Origin: Streptomyces sclerotialus
GTDB taxonomy: Bacteria; Actinomycetota; Actinomycetes; Streptomycetales; Streptomycetaceae
DNA length: 62,297 nucleotides
Assembly: GCA_000719105.1 (NCBI GenBank)
Contig: JODX01000028.1
Location: forward strand, 1 to 62,297
Reading direction: 5' to 3'
Under the pieces are notes generated by a model. It saw nothing but the letters and a program-made list of their open reading frames with translations. It searched no databases and had not been told where the DNA came from. This document shows, piece by piece, positions 25,593 to 34,688 of this stretch. Position 1 is the stretch's first letter, and every line of letters starts with the position of its first letter. Position numbers and translations under genes: made by a program.

Positions 25593-26177
25593 GTGAGTGG
25601 TACTTCCGCAGCCCTGACCCCGCCGGCCGACGCGCAGACACCGGTGCGGCACCCCGACGCCCCCGCCCCCGGCGAGCCGCTCGGCGCGCACTACGACCGG
25701 TGCTTCGGCTGCGGCGGCGGACAGCCCCACGGACTGCACCTGGAGGCCAGGGCCGGAGAAGGGGTCTCCCTCACCGCCGAGTTCACCGTGCAGCCCGCCC
25801 ACCAGGGCGCTCCCGGCCTCGCCCACGGCGGTGTCCTCGCGGCCGCGCTGGACGAGACCCTCGGCTCCCTCAACTGGTTGCTGCGCACCATCGCCGTGAC
25901 CGGACGGCTGGAGACCGACTTCCTGCTGCCGGTGCCGGTGGACACGACCCTGCATCTGGAGGCCGAGGTCACCGCGGTGGCCGGACGCAAGATCTACTCG
26001 ACCGCCACCGGGCGCATCGGCGGCCCGGACGGCCCCGTGGCCGTGCGCGCGGACGCCCTCTTCGTCGAGGTCAAGGTCGACCACTTCATCGACCACGGCC
26101 GCCCGGCGGAGATCGAGGCGGCCATGAGCGACCCGGACCAGGTCCGCCGCGCCCGCGCCTTCGAGGTGAACCCGTGA
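25593..26177 (+). CDS. PaaI/hotdog-fold thioesterase-like protein
   Basis: A 194-residue hotdog-fold protein. CFGCGGGQPHGLHL at residues about 32-45 and the LAHGGVLAAALDET helix are typical of the PaaI-like acyl-CoA thioesterase superfamily. It starts at GTG 25593. Its stop overlaps the dut start by four bases (GTGA), so dut expression is coupled to it. Confidence 0.85.
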   Translation: MSGTSAALTPPADAQTPVRHPDAPAPGEPLGAHYDRCFGCGGGQPHGLHLEARAGEGVSLTAEFTVQPAHQGAPGLAHGGVLAAALDETLGSLNWLLRTIAVTGRLETDFLLPVPVDTTLHLEAEVTAVAGRKIYSTATGRIGGPDGPVAVRADALFVEVKVDHFIDHGRPAEIEAAMSDPDQVRRARAFEVNP

Positions 26178-26689
26178 GCCGCCCGCCCGTGGAGGTGCTC
26201 GTCCGGCGCCTCGACCCCGACGTACCGCTCCCGGAATACGCGCACCCCGGGGACGCGGGCGCCGATCTGCGCACCACCGAGAGCTGCGAGCTGGCGCCCG
26301 GCGAGCGTGCGGTGCTGCCCACGGGGGTGGCGATCGCCCTCCCCGAGGGGTACGCGGCCTTCGTGCACCCGCGATCCGGTCTCGCCGCCCGCTGCGGTGT
26401 CGCCCTCGTGAATGCCCCGGGGACGGTTGATGCCGGGTACCGTGGGGAGATCAAGGTGATCGTGGTGAACCTCGATCCGCGCGAACCGGTGCGGTTCGAG
26501 CGCTTCGACCGGATCGCCCAGCTGGTCGTCCAGCAGGTCGAGAAGGTGCGCTTCCAGGAGGCGGCGGAGCTTCCCGGCTCGGCGCGGGCCGAGGGGGGCT
26601 TCGGGTCCACCGGCGGTCATGCCGCGGTGGGCGGCACAGCGGGTGGGAATCGATACGCTTCGGTCGTATCCGACCGGGAAGGACAGTGA
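26174..26689 (+). CDS. dut: dUTP diphosphatase
   Basis: A 171-residue trimeric-type dUTPase that hydrolyses dUTP to dUMP and keeps uracil out of DNA. All five motifs are visible: DAGADL, PRSGLAAR, GTVDAGYRGEI (catalytic Asp), RFDRIAQLVV and the C-terminal EGGFGSTG. GTG 26174 overlaps the upstream stop; GTG 26189 is an alternative. A DUF3710 gene begins one base after the stop. Confidence 0.95.
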   Translation: MSRPPVEVLVRRLDPDVPLPEYAHPGDAGADLRTTESCELAPGERAVLPTGVAIALPEGYAAFVHPRSGLAARCGVALVNAPGTVDAGYRGEIKVIVVNLDPREPVRFERFDRIAQLVVQQVEKVRFQEAAELPGSARAEGGFGSTGGHAAVGGTAGGNRYASVVSDREGQ

Positions 26690-26690
26690 C

Positions 26691-27452
26691 GTGTTCGGAC
26701 GTCGCAAGAAGAAGGATGCCGCCGAGAGCGCGGCCGGCGAGGCCGAGCAGGTCGTCGACACCGTCGACACCGAGACGGACGAGGGCGAGCGGGAGCGCGT
26801 GCGCCTGGAGCCCGAGCCGCGCCCCGACGGTCCCTGGGACGACTCCGAGGTGCGCGAGCCCGGCGAGGGCCGCGTGGACCTGGGCGGCCTCTTCGTGCCC
26901 GGCGTCGACGGCATGGAGCTGCGGGTGGAGGTCGCCGGGGACGCGATCGTCGCGGCGACCGTCGTGCTCAGAGAGAGCGCCATCCAGCTCCAGGCCTTCG
27001 CGGCGCCCAAGCGCGAGGGCATCTGGGGCGAGGTGCGCGAGGAGATCGCCACCGGCATCACCCAGCAGGGCGGTGTCATCGACGAGGTCGAGGGCCCCCT
27101 CGGCTGGGAGCTGCGGGCCCAGGTGCCGGTGCAGCTGCCGGACGGCACGGGCGGTTTCCAGGTCGTACGGTTCGTGGGCGTCGACGGGCCGCGCTGGTTC
27201 CTGCGCGGTGTGATCTCCGGCCGGGGCGCCGTGGAGCCGGAGACCGCCGGGCTGCTGGAGCAGATCTTCCGCGACACGGTCGTCGTCCGCGGTGAGGGTC
27301 CGATGGCCCCGCGCGACCCGATCGTCCTGAAGCTTCCGAACGACGCCCAGATGGTGCCCGAGGGCGTCCAGCAGGACGCACAGGGCGGTTCCCGCTTCGC
27401 CGGCGGCATGGGCCAGCTCCAGCGCGGACCGGAGATCACGGAGGTCCGGTAG
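26691..27452 (+). CDS. DUF3710 family protein
   Basis: A 253-residue protein starting VFGRRKKKDAAESA at GTG 26691, with GGGAAGGA upstream. The first 70 residues are charged and low-complexity. The rest is a compact alpha/beta domain with RVDLGGLFVPGVDGMELRV and VDGPRWFLRGVISGRGA, matching DUF3710. It is commonly found after dut in Actinobacteria. Function unknown. Confidence 0.88.
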   Translation: MFGRRKKKDAAESAAGEAEQVVDTVDTETDEGERERVRLEPEPRPDGPWDDSEVREPGEGRVDLGGLFVPGVDGMELRVEVAGDAIVAATVVLRESAIQLQAFAAPKREGIWGEVREEIATGITQQGGVIDEVEGPLGWELRAQVPVQLPDGTGGFQVVRFVGVDGPRWFLRGVISGRGAVEPETAGLLEQIFRDTVVVRGEGPMAPRDPIVLKLPNDAQMVPEGVQQDAQGGSRFAGGMGQLQRGPEITEVR

Positions 27453-27488
27453 CCGGCGCACCGACGCACGGCACCGGCCGAGAGCCGC

Positions 27489-27520
27489 ACGGGCCGTACC
27501 CCCGACGGGGTGCGGCCCGT
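27489..27520. terminator. Hairpin after the dut-DUF3710 unit
   Basis: ACGGGCC (27489-27495) pairs with GGCCCGT (27514-27520), with inner CCCC/GGGG pairing. No T tract follows, so it may be a stability hairpin. Confidence 0.5.
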
Positions 27521-27527
27521 CGTCGTA

Positions 27528-27551
27528 CCGGAACCGGAACCGGAACCGGAC
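27528..27551 (+). repeat. Short CCGGAA tandem repeat
   Basis: CCGGAA occurs three times (27528, 27534, 27540) and a CCGGAC variant follows (27546), between the DUF3710 gene and the ABC ATPase. Confidence 0.9.
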
Positions 27552-27658
27552 CCGGCACGCGGATCCGAGCCGGTCACCCGAGGCGCACTCCCTGCCGGAG
27601 CATTGATCGACGGGGCGTCGTTGACCATACTGGCGCCCGGTCGAAGGGGGAGGGGCCC

Positions 27659-28339
27659 ATGGCGGACACGATGGTGCGCGTCGAGAACGTGCACCGCTCG
27701 TACGGCACCGGAGCCGCCGCCGTGCACGCGCTGCGCGGCGTCGATCTGGAGGTGCCGCGCGGCGAGCTGGTCGCCCTCAAGGGCCGTTCCGGGGCGGGCA
27801 AGACCACCCTGCTGAACCTCGTCGGCGGGCTCGACGAACCCGACCGGGGGCGGATCACCGTCGACGGGCTCGACCTGTCCGAACTCGACGAGGACAAGCT
27901 GCTCCGGCTGCGCCGGGACCGGATCGGGTTCGTGTTCCAGTCGTTCGGGCTCATCCCCATCCTCACGGCCGCCGAGAACGTCGGAGTGCCGCTGCGGCTG
28001 CGCGGCGCCGATCCGCGCGAGCGCGAAGAGCGCGTCGAGCTGCTGCTGTCCCTGGTGGGCCTCGCCGACCACGCCCGGCAGCGGCCCGGCGAGCTGTCCG
28101 GCGGCCAGCAGCAGCGCGTCGCCATCGCCCGCGCGCTCGCCAACAACCCCGCACTGCTCATCGCCGACGAGCCCACCGGTCAGCTCGACGCGGAGACCGG
28201 CCTCGCCGTCATGGAGCTGCTGCGCGCCGTCGTCCGCACCGAGCACGTCACCGCGCTGGTCGCCACCCACGACACCACGCTCCTCGACCTCGCCGACCGG
28301 GTGCTGGAGCTCCGCGACGGAGAGATCCTGGCCGCCTGA
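27659..28339 (+). CDS. ABC transporter ATP-binding protein (MacB/LolD type), orphan
   Basis: A 226-residue ATPase. Walker A GRSGAGKTT (about 42-50), Q-loop FQSFGLIPI, signature LSGGQQQR, Walker B LLIADEPTGQLDAETG and H-loop VATHDTT are all intact. The sequence groups with MacB/LolD-like subunits that drive FtsX-type permeases. No permease gene is adjacent on either side, so its partner must be elsewhere. ATG 27659 follows GGGGGAGGGG. Confidence 0.92.
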   Translation: MADTMVRVENVHRSYGTGAAAVHALRGVDLEVPRGELVALKGRSGAGKTTLLNLVGGLDEPDRGRITVDGLDLSELDEDKLLRLRRDRIGFVFQSFGLIPILTAAENVGVPLRLRGADPREREERVELLLSLVGLADHARQRPGELSGGQQQRVAIARALANNPALLIADEPTGQLDAETGLAVMELLRAVVRTEHVTALVATHDTTLLDLADRVLELRDGEILAA

Positions 28340-28501
28340 ACGGCGACGGGAGATCGTGCCTGCCGACCGCGGGGTCCGCCGCCGGCGGCGTCAGGGTTGC
28401 GTCAAGGACGATCCCCGGCCCGCTCCCTGTGCCGTCCGCCGCGATTGTTGGCCGTAGGGTCGACGCTGCGTACAGAGCGGTGACGGGAAGACAATGAGGT
28501 T

Positions 28502-31054
28502 ATGGCACGCGGCAAGCTCCGGATCTACCTCGGCGCGGCACCGGGCGTCGGCAAGACCTACGCCATGCTCTCCGAGGCACACCGCCGCGTGGAGCGGGGC
28601 ACCGACTGCGTCGTCGCCTTCGTGGAGCACCACGGCCGGCCGCGCACGGAGGTGCTGCTGCACGGCCTGGAGCAGATACCGCGCAGGGAGCTGGAGCACC
28701 GGGACGCCGTCTTCACCGAGATGGACGTCGGCGCCGTGCTGCGCCGCGCCCCCGCCGTCGCCCTCGTGGACGAGCTCGCCCACACCAACGTCCCCGGCTC
28801 CCGCAACGACAAGCGGTGGCAGGACGTCGAGGAGCTCCTCGCCGCGGGCATCGACGTCATCTCCGCGGTCAACATCCAGCATCTGGAGTCCCTCGGCGAC
28901 GTCGTCGAGTCGATAACCGGCGTACGGCAGCGCGAGACGGTGCCCGACGAGGTGGTGCGCCGGGCCGACCAGGTCGAGCTGGTCGACATGTCGCCCCAGG
29001 CGCTGCGCCGCCGGCTGGCGCACGGCAACGTCTACCAGCCCGACAAGGTCGACGCCGCCCTCTCCAACTACTTCCGCCCCGGCAACCTCACCGCCCTGCG
29101 CGAGCTGGCCCTGCTGTGGGTGGCCGACCGCGCGGACGAGTACCTCACCGAGTACCGCGCCCGGCACCGGGTGTCGGCGATCTGGGGTTCGCGGGAGCGG
29201 ATCGTGGTCGGGCTGACCGGCGGCCCGGAGGGCCGGACGCTGATCCGCCGGGCCGCACGGCTGGCGGAGAAGGGCGCGGGCGGCGAGGTGATGGCCGTCT
29301 ACATCGCCCGCAGCGACGGGCTGACTTCGGCCTCGCCCAAGGAACTGGCCGTCCAGCGCACCCTCGTCGAGAACCTCGGCGGCACCTTCCACCACGTCGT
29401 CGGCGACGACATCCCGGCCGCGCTGCTCGACTTCGCGCGCGGCGCCAACGCCACCCAGATCGTCCTCGGATCGTCGCGTCGCAAGAGCTGGCAGTACGTG
29501 TTCGGGCCGGGCGTCGGCGTCACGGTCGCCCGGGACTCGGGCCCCGACCTCGACGTCCACATCGTCACCCACGAGGAGGTCGCCCGGGGGCGCGGACTGC
29601 CCGTCGCCCGGGGCGCACGGCTCGGCCGGGCCCGCATCGTCTGGGGCTGGCTCGTCGGCGTGCTCGGCCCGGTGGTGCTCACACTCCTGCTGAACACCGT
29701 CGACCTCGGCCTCGCCAACGACATGCTGCTGTTCCTGGCGCTGACCGTGGCGGCGGCCCTGCTCGGCGGGCTGCTGCCGGCCCTGGCCTCGGCGGCGCTC
29801 GGCACCTTCCTGCTGAACTACTACTACACGCCGCCCCTGCACCGGATCACCATCGCGGACCCCAAGAACATCGTCGCCCTCGCGATCTTCGTCGGGGTCG
29901 CGGTGTCGGTGGCCTCGGTCGTGGACCTGGCCGCCCGCCGCACCCACCAGGCGGCCCGGCTGCGCGCCGAGGCGGACATCCTCTCCTTCCTCGCGGGCAG
30001 CGTGCTGCGCGGCGAGAGCAGCCTGGAAGCGCTGCTGGAACGGGTGCGGGAGACCTTCGGCATGGAGTCGGTGGCCCTGCTGGAGCGGACGGGCGGCCAC
30101 GACCCGTGGACCTGTGCGGGCCGGGCGGGCACCGGACGGCCGGTGGGGCGGCCCGAGGACGCGGACGTGGACGTGCCGGTCGGTGACCACATGGCGCTCG
30201 CCCTGTCCGGGCGCGTGCTGCCCGCCTCCGACCGCCGGGTACTGGGCGCGTTCGCCGCCCAGGCCGCCGTCGTCCTGGACCGCCAGCGCCTGAAGCAGGA
30301 GGCCGAGCGGGCCCGCGCACTCGACGAGGGCAACCGCATCCGCACCGCGCTGCTCGCCGCCGTCAGCCACGACCTGCGCACCCCGCTCGCCGCGATCAAG
30401 GCCGCGGTGTCCTCCCTGCGCTCCGAGGACGTCTCCTGGTCCGAGGAGGACCAGGCAGAACTGCTGGAGGCCATCGAGGAGGGCGCCGACCGGCTCGACC
30501 ACCTCGTGGGCAACCTCCTGGACATGTCCCGGCTCCAGACCGGCACCGTCACCCCGCTCATCCGGGAGATCGACCTGGACGAGGTGGTGCCGATGGCGCT
30601 CGGCGGCGTGCCCGAGGACAGCGTGGACCTGGACGTCCCCGAGAGCCTGCCGATGGTCGCCGTGGACGCCGGGCTGCTGGAGCGGGCGGTCGCCAACGTC
30701 GTCGAGAACGCCGTCAAGTACAGCCCCGCCGGGCAGCGCGTCCTGGTCGCCGCGAGCGCCCACGCCGGCCGCGTCGAACTGCGCGTGGTCGACCGCGGCC
30801 CCGGCGTCCCCGACGAGGCGAAGGAACGCATCTTCGCGCCCTTCCAGCGCCACGGCGACGCCCCGCGCGGCGCGGGCGTCGGGCTCGGCCTCGCGGTGGC
30901 GCGCGGCTTCGCCGAGGCGATGGACGGCACGCTGAACGCCGAGGACACCCCCGGCGGCGGACTCACCATGGTGCTCACCCTCCGCGCGGCGGACGGCCCC
31001 GGGGCCGCCCCGCGCCCCGCAGAACCGGAACCGGAAAGGCAGGCAGCCTCATGA
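28502..31054 (+). CDS. kdpD: KdpD sensor kinase
   Basis: An 850-residue K+/turgor sensor. The N-terminal KdpD domain has Walker A GAAPGVGKTYAM (residues 11-22) and DELAHTNVPGSRN. A Usp-like domain follows, then four membrane helices (about 380-480), a GAF-like region, HisKA with H623 (SHDLRTP) and HATPase (GVGLGLAVARGFAEA). With KdpE it normally activates kdpFABC at low K+, but no kdpFABC is in this window. Its stop overlaps the kdpE start (ATGA). Confidence 0.95.
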   Translation: MARGKLRIYLGAAPGVGKTYAMLSEAHRRVERGTDCVVAFVEHHGRPRTEVLLHGLEQIPRRELEHRDAVFTEMDVGAVLRRAPAVALVDELAHTNVPGSRNDKRWQDVEELLAAGIDVISAVNIQHLESLGDVVESITGVRQRETVPDEVVRRADQVELVDMSPQALRRRLAHGNVYQPDKVDAALSNYFRPGNLTALRELALLWVADRADEYLTEYRARHRVSAIWGSRERIVVGLTGGPEGRTLIRRAARLAEKGAGGEVMAVYIARSDGLTSASPKELAVQRTLVENLGGTFHHVVGDDIPAALLDFARGANATQIVLGSSRRKSWQYVFGPGVGVTVARDSGPDLDVHIVTHEEVARGRGLPVARGARLGRARIVWGWLVGVLGPVVLTLLLNTVDLGLANDMLLFLALTVAAALLGGLLPALASAALGTFLLNYYYTPPLHRITIADPKNIVALAIFVGVAVSVASVVDLAARRTHQAARLRAEADILSFLAGSVLRGESSLEALLERVRETFGMESVALLERTGGHDPWTCAGRAGTGRPVGRPEDADVDVPVGDHMALALSGRVLPASDRRVLGAFAAQAAVVLDRQRLKQEAERARALDEGNRIRTALLAAVSHDLRTPLAAIKAAVSSLRSEDVSWSEEDQAELLEAIEEGADRLDHLVGNLLDMSRLQTGTVTPLIREIDLDEVVPMALGGVPEDSVDLDVPESLPMVAVDAGLLERAVANVVENAVKYSPAGQRVLVAASAHAGRVELRVVDRGPGVPDEAKERIFAPFQRHGDAPRGAGVGLGLAVARGFAEAMDGTLNAEDTPGGGLTMVLTLRAADGPGAAPRPAEPEPERQAAS

Positions 31055-31731
31055 CCAGGGTGCTCGTGGTCGACGACGAGCCGCAGATCGTCCGTGCCCT
31101 CGTGATCAACCTCAAGGCACGCGGGTACGAGGCCGACTCGGCCGCCGACGGCGCCGCCGCGCTCCGGCTCGCGGCCGCCCGCCACCCCGACGTCGTCGTC
31201 CTCGACCTCGGGCTGCCCGACATGGACGGCGTCGAGGTGATCAGAGGGCTGCGCGGGTGGACCCGGACGCCGATCATCGTGCTGTCGGCGCGCCACTCCT
31301 CCGACGAGAAGGTCCAGGCGCTCGACGCGGGCGCCGACGACTACGTCACCAAGCCCTTCGGCATGGACGAACTGCTCGCCCGGCTCCGCGCGGCCGTCCG
31401 CCGGGCCGAGCCCGCCGGGGGCGGCGAGGAGGACGTGGTGGAGGCCGGCGGGTTCACCGTCGACCTCGCCGCGAAGAAGGTCAACAGGGACGGCAGGGAC
31501 GTACGGCTGACGCCCACGGAGTGGCACCTGCTGGAGGTGCTGGTGCGCCACACCGGCCGCCTGGTCGGCCAGAAGCAGCTGCTCCAGGAGGTGTGGGGGC
31601 CGTCGTACGGGACGGAGACCAACTACCTGCGGGTCTACATGGCCCAGCTGCGCCGGAAGCTGGAGGCCGACCCGTCGCACCCGCGGCACTTCATCACCGA
31701 GCCCGGGATGGGCTACCGGTTCGAGAAGTAG
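31051..31731 (+). CDS. kdpE: KdpE response regulator
   Basis: A 226-residue OmpR-type regulator. Receiver with VVDDE, phosphoacceptor D52 (VVLDLGLPD) and VTKPFGMDEL, then a winged helix with RLTPTEWHLLEVLVRHTGRLVG. ATG 31051 overlaps the kdpD stop. It should bind K+-transport promoters, possibly including the K+ genes 2-4 kb downstream (inference). Confidence 0.94.
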   Translation: MTRVLVVDDEPQIVRALVINLKARGYEADSAADGAAALRLAAARHPDVVVLDLGLPDMDGVEVIRGLRGWTRTPIIVLSARHSSDEKVQALDAGADDYVTKPFGMDELLARLRAAVRRAEPAGGGEEDVVEAGGFTVDLAAKKVNRDGRDVRLTPTEWHLLEVLVRHTGRLVGQKQLLQEVWGPSYGTETNYLRVYMAQLRRKLEADPSHPRHFITEPGMGYRFEK

Positions 31732-31823
31732 CGAGCCGCCCGTACCACCGGCCCCGCGCGCGAAAGAACGCACGTGGGCCCACTCGCGCAACCGGCGCCG
31801 GACGCCCCCGGTACGCTTTCGGT

Positions 31824-32222
31824 ATGAGTCCTGTCCCTCGACCCGAAAAGCCGGCGGGCCGTTTCCGGCGCATGCTCGACCGGCTCTCCACCTCGCAGGA
31901 GGACCTGGAGTCGGAGGAACTGCGGGAGGACGCGGAGACGGCGGGATGCACCCGTATCGGTGACTGCCGGGACCGTGAGATCGTGACCGTCACCGGCACC
32001 CTGCGCACGGTCACGCTGCGCCCGCGGGCCGGAGTCCCGGCCCTGGAGGCCGAGCTGTTCGACGGTACGGCCGCCCTCGACGTGGTGTGGCTCGGCCGGC
32101 GTTCCATCGTCGGGATAGAACCGGGGCGCAAACTGATCGCATCCGGCCGGATCTCGATGAGCCGGGGCCGTAGGGTGCTGTTCAATCCGAAATACGAACT
32201 CAGACCCCTCGGACGGGAGTAG
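31824..32222 (+). CDS. OB-fold nucleic-acid-binding protein
   Basis: A 132-residue protein starting MSPVPRPEKPAGRFRRMLDRL. From about residue 42 an OB fold is apparent (GDCRDREIVTVTGTLRTVTL ... GRISMSRGRRVLFNPKYEL). Similar small OB-fold proteins are common beside DUF3159 genes in Streptomyces. It ends 3 bases before the DUF3159 start. Function unknown. Confidence 0.83.
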   Translation: MSPVPRPEKPAGRFRRMLDRLSTSQEDLESEELREDAETAGCTRIGDCRDREIVTVTGTLRTVTLRPRAGVPALEAELFDGTAALDVVWLGRRSIVGIEPGRKLIASGRISMSRGRRVLFNPKYELRPLGRE

Positions 32223-32225
32223 CCG

Positions 32226-32999
32226 GTGACGTCTGTCGACAAGCCGACCGGAGCCGCAGCCGACACCCCGGAGGACGGGCACGACAGCAAGGCGGTGACG
32301 GAGGCCGCGCTGTTCGAGGCGTTCGGCGGCGTCCGCGGCATGGTCGAGACCGTGCTGCCCGGCCTGCTCTTCGTCACGATCTACACGATCAACAAGGACC
32401 TGCACGCGTCGGCCATCGCGGCCCTCGCCGTGTCGCTGGTCATGGTCGTCGTGCGCCTGGTGATGAGGGACACCTTCAAGCACGCCTTCAGCGGCGTCTT
32501 CGGTGTCGCCTTCGGCGTCGTCTTCGCGATGATGACCAACGACGCCAAGGACTTCTATCTGCCGGGCATGCTCTACACGCTCGGCCTGGGCCTGGCGTAC
32601 ATCATCACGACGCTCGCCGGCGTGCCGCTGCTCGGGCTGGTCCTCGGCCCGGTCTTCAAGGAGAACCTCTCCTGGCGCACCCGCAACCCCGGCCGCAAGA
32701 AGGCGTACGCCAAGGCCAGCTACGCCTGGGGCCTGATCCTGCTCGCCAAGTGCGCGATCCTCTTCCCGCTGTACTGGTGGGCCGACACCACCCAGCTCGG
32801 CTGGGTCCTCGTCGCGCTGAAGATCCCGCCGTTCCTGCTGGCGGTCTGGATCACCTGGATCTTCCTGGCGAAGGCGCCCGCGCCGATCGACGTCTTCGCC
32901 GAGATGGAGGCGGAGGAGCGCGCGGAGAAGGAACGCAAGGCGGCCCTGGCGGGTGAGAGCGGCGAGGCGACGGCCGGCCGCCACCGCAGGGAAGGCTGA
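32226..32999 (+). CDS. DUF3159 membrane protein
   Basis: A 257-residue integral membrane protein with about six helices, starting at GTG 32226. ALFEAFGGVRGMVETVLPGLLFVTIYT is characteristic of DUF3159. The C-terminus is charged (EMEAEERAEKERKAAL). It is probably co-transcribed with the OB-fold gene. Function unknown. A very strong terminator follows. Confidence 0.88.
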   Translation: MTSVDKPTGAAADTPEDGHDSKAVTEAALFEAFGGVRGMVETVLPGLLFVTIYTINKDLHASAIAALAVSLVMVVVRLVMRDTFKHAFSGVFGVAFGVVFAMMTNDAKDFYLPGMLYTLGLGLAYIITTLAGVPLLGLVLGPVFKENLSWRTRNPGRKKAYAKASYAWGLILLAKCAILFPLYWWADTTQLGWVLVALKIPPFLLAVWITWIFLAKAPAPIDVFAEMEAEERAEKERKAALAGESGEATAGRHRREG

Positions 33000-33008
33000 G
33001 CCGCTCGT

Positions 33009-33054
33009 ACATGAGTGGGGGCGCCCGGGGATCCCCGGGCGCCCCCACTCATGT
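33009..33054. terminator. 46-bp perfect palindrome, bidirectional terminator
   Basis: The arms 33009-33031 and 33032-33054 are exact complements, giving a stem of over 20 bp with almost no loop. It sits between the DUF3159 gene and the convergent TrkA genes. Confidence 0.9.
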
Positions 33055-33076
33055 GTGTCCGGATGACACAGGGCCC

Positions 33077-33754
33077 TCAGTGCGGAGCGTCCTCGCGCCG
33101 CACCGACAGCAGGTCCTCCAGCTGCTCCTCGCGGGCCTGGGCGGCGACGAAGAGGAGCTCGTCGCCCGTCTCCAGGGAGTCCTCCTGGCTGGGGGTGAGG
33201 ACCCGGGTGCCGCGGATGATGGTGACCAGGGACGTGTCCTCGGGCCACTCCACGTCACCGACCCGGGTGCCGGCCAGGGCGGACTCCGGCGGCAGGGTCA
33301 GCTCGACGAGGTTGGCGTCGCCGTGGCTGAAGCGGAGCAGCCGGACCAGGTCGCCGACGCTCACCGCCTCCTCGACCAGGGCCGACATCAGACGCGGGGT
33401 GGAGACGGCGACGTCCACGCCCCAGGACTCGTTGAACAGCCACTCGTTCTTGGGGTTGTTGACCCGGGCGACGACGCGCGGAACGCCGTACTCCGTCTTC
33501 GCCAGCAGCGAGACGACCAGGTTGACCTTGTCGTCGCCCGTGGCGGCGATCACGACGTTGCAGCGCTGGAGCGCCGCCTCGTCCAGGGAGGTGATCTCGC
33601 AGGCGTCGGCGAGCAGCCACTCCGCCTGCGGGACGCGTTCGACCGAGATGGCCGTCGGCGCCTTGTCGATCAGCAGGACCTCGTGGCCGTTCTCCAGCAG
33701 TTCGCCCGCGATCGAGCGGCCGACCGCCCCGGCTCCGGCAATGGCGACCCTCAT
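33077..33754 (-). CDS. TrkA/KtrA-type K+ channel regulatory protein
   Basis: A 225-residue RCK protein. The N-terminal NAD-binding Rossmann fold (MRVAIAGAGAVGRSIAGEL) includes IAATGDDKVNLVVSLLAK; the C-terminal part is a RCK_C domain (TLVT-like SLVTIIRG, ETGDELLFVA). Such subunits gate K+ transporters in response to nucleotides. It begins one base inside the stop of a second TrkA-like gene, so the two are coupled. Confidence 0.92.
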   Translation of the reverse strand: MRVAIAGAGAVGRSIAGELLENGHEVLLIDKAPTAISVERVPQAEWLLADACEITSLDEAALQRCNVVIAATGDDKVNLVVSLLAKTEYGVPRVVARVNNPKNEWLFNESWGVDVAVSTPRLMSALVEEAVSVGDLVRLLRFSHGDANLVELTLPPESALAGTRVGDVEWPEDTSLVTIIRGTRVLTPSQEDSLETGDELLFVAAQAREEQLEDLLSVRREDAPH

Positions 33755-34425
33755 CAGTGACCGCCTTCCTCTGAAGGACCCTCGGCGAAGGCCGCCTCGA
33801 CCTTCTCGATGTCGTCCGTGCGCATCATCACATGGACCAGGTCACCCTCCTGCAGCACCGTCTGGGAGGTGGGCAGCATGGCCTCGCCCAGCCGGGTCAG
33901 GAACGCGACCCGGATGCCGGTCTCCTCCTGCAGCTTGCTGATCTTGTGGCCCACCCAGGCCGGGGAGGCGTGCACCTCGGCGAGCTGCACCCCTCCGGTG
34001 GGGTCCCGCCACAGCGGCTCGGCCCCCGAGGGCAGCAGCCGGCGCAGCATCTGGTCGGCGGTCCAGCGGACGGTGGCGACCGTCGGGATGCCGAGGCGCT
34101 GATAGACCTCGGCACGGCGGGGGTCGTAGATGCGCGCCGCCACGTTCTCGATGCCGAACATCTCGCGGGCCACGCGGGCGGCGATGATGTTGGAGTTGTC
34201 ACCGCTGGAGACCGCGGCGAACGCGCCCGCCTCCTCGATGCCCGCCTCGCGCAGGGTGTCCTGGTCGAAGCCGACCCCGGTGACGCGGCGGCCGCCGAAC
34301 CCGGAGCCCAGTCGTCGGAAGGCGGTGGGGTCCTGGTCGACCACCGCGACCGTGTGCCCCTGTTGCTCCAGGGTCTGGGCAAGAGCGGAGCCCACTCTTC
34401 CGCAGCCCATGATGACGATGTGCAC
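33754..34425 (-). CDS. TrkA-type K+ channel regulatory protein, second paralogue
   Basis: A 223-residue RCK protein from GTG 34425. Rossmann start MHIVIMGCGRVGSALAQTLEQQGH, then AVSSGDNSNIIAARVAR, then a RCK_C domain ending EGDLVHVMMRTDDIEKVE. It is coupled to the downstream paralogue by TGATG. Two different subunits in one operon suggest a heteromeric gating ring. Confidence 0.92.
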   Translation of the reverse strand: MHIVIMGCGRVGSALAQTLEQQGHTVAVVDQDPTAFRRLGSGFGGRRVTGVGFDQDTLREAGIEEAGAFAAVSSGDNSNIIAARVAREMFGIENVAARIYDPRRAEVYQRLGIPTVATVRWTADQMLRRLLPSGAEPLWRDPTGGVQLAEVHASPAWVGHKISKLQEETGIRVAFLTRLGEAMLPTSQTVLQEGDLVHVMMRTDDIEKVEAAFAEGPSEEGGH

Positions 34426-34589
34426 GACCGTCCTTCCGGTGTGTCAATGGTTCCTGCTCGGCCAACACGTTGGCATGCGGCGGCGCGGCGGCGCCGCAAC
34501 GCAGACACCAGGGTCTCAGACCGACGCCCAAGCTACACACGCGCGGTCGGCCCGGGGACCCCCGTGCACGACAGCCCGCCGGCCGCCGG

Positions 34590-34688
34590 TCAGCGGCGGC
34601 CGATGCTGCGGACGCTGAGCAGCGTCAGGACGCCGAGACCGACGAGTGCGGCGGTGGCGCCGATCAGTTCCGCGGCGGCGTGCGTCAT
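34590..34688 (-). CDS. 32-residue single-span membrane microprotein
   Basis: Read back from CAT at 34686-34688 the frame gives MTHAAAELIGATAALVGLG and on, ending RSIGRR at TGA (34590-34592). It is a single hydrophobic helix with a basic end. GGAG lies about 5 bases before the ATG. It is 164 bases upstream of the trkA pair on the same strand, so it may be the first gene of that unit. No family is recognised. Confidence 0.6.
   Translation of the reverse strand: MTHAAAELIGATAALVGLGVLTLLSVRSIGRR

Noticed and set aside
28391..30853. A long minus-strand open frame opposite kdpD
   Set aside because: Composition is Arg/Gly/Val/His-rich shadow sequence without motifs; kdpD is unambiguous on the other strand.
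34590..34688. Naming the 32-residue protein KdpF
   Set aside because: It lacks the KdpF-like sequence and kdpABC is not nearby.
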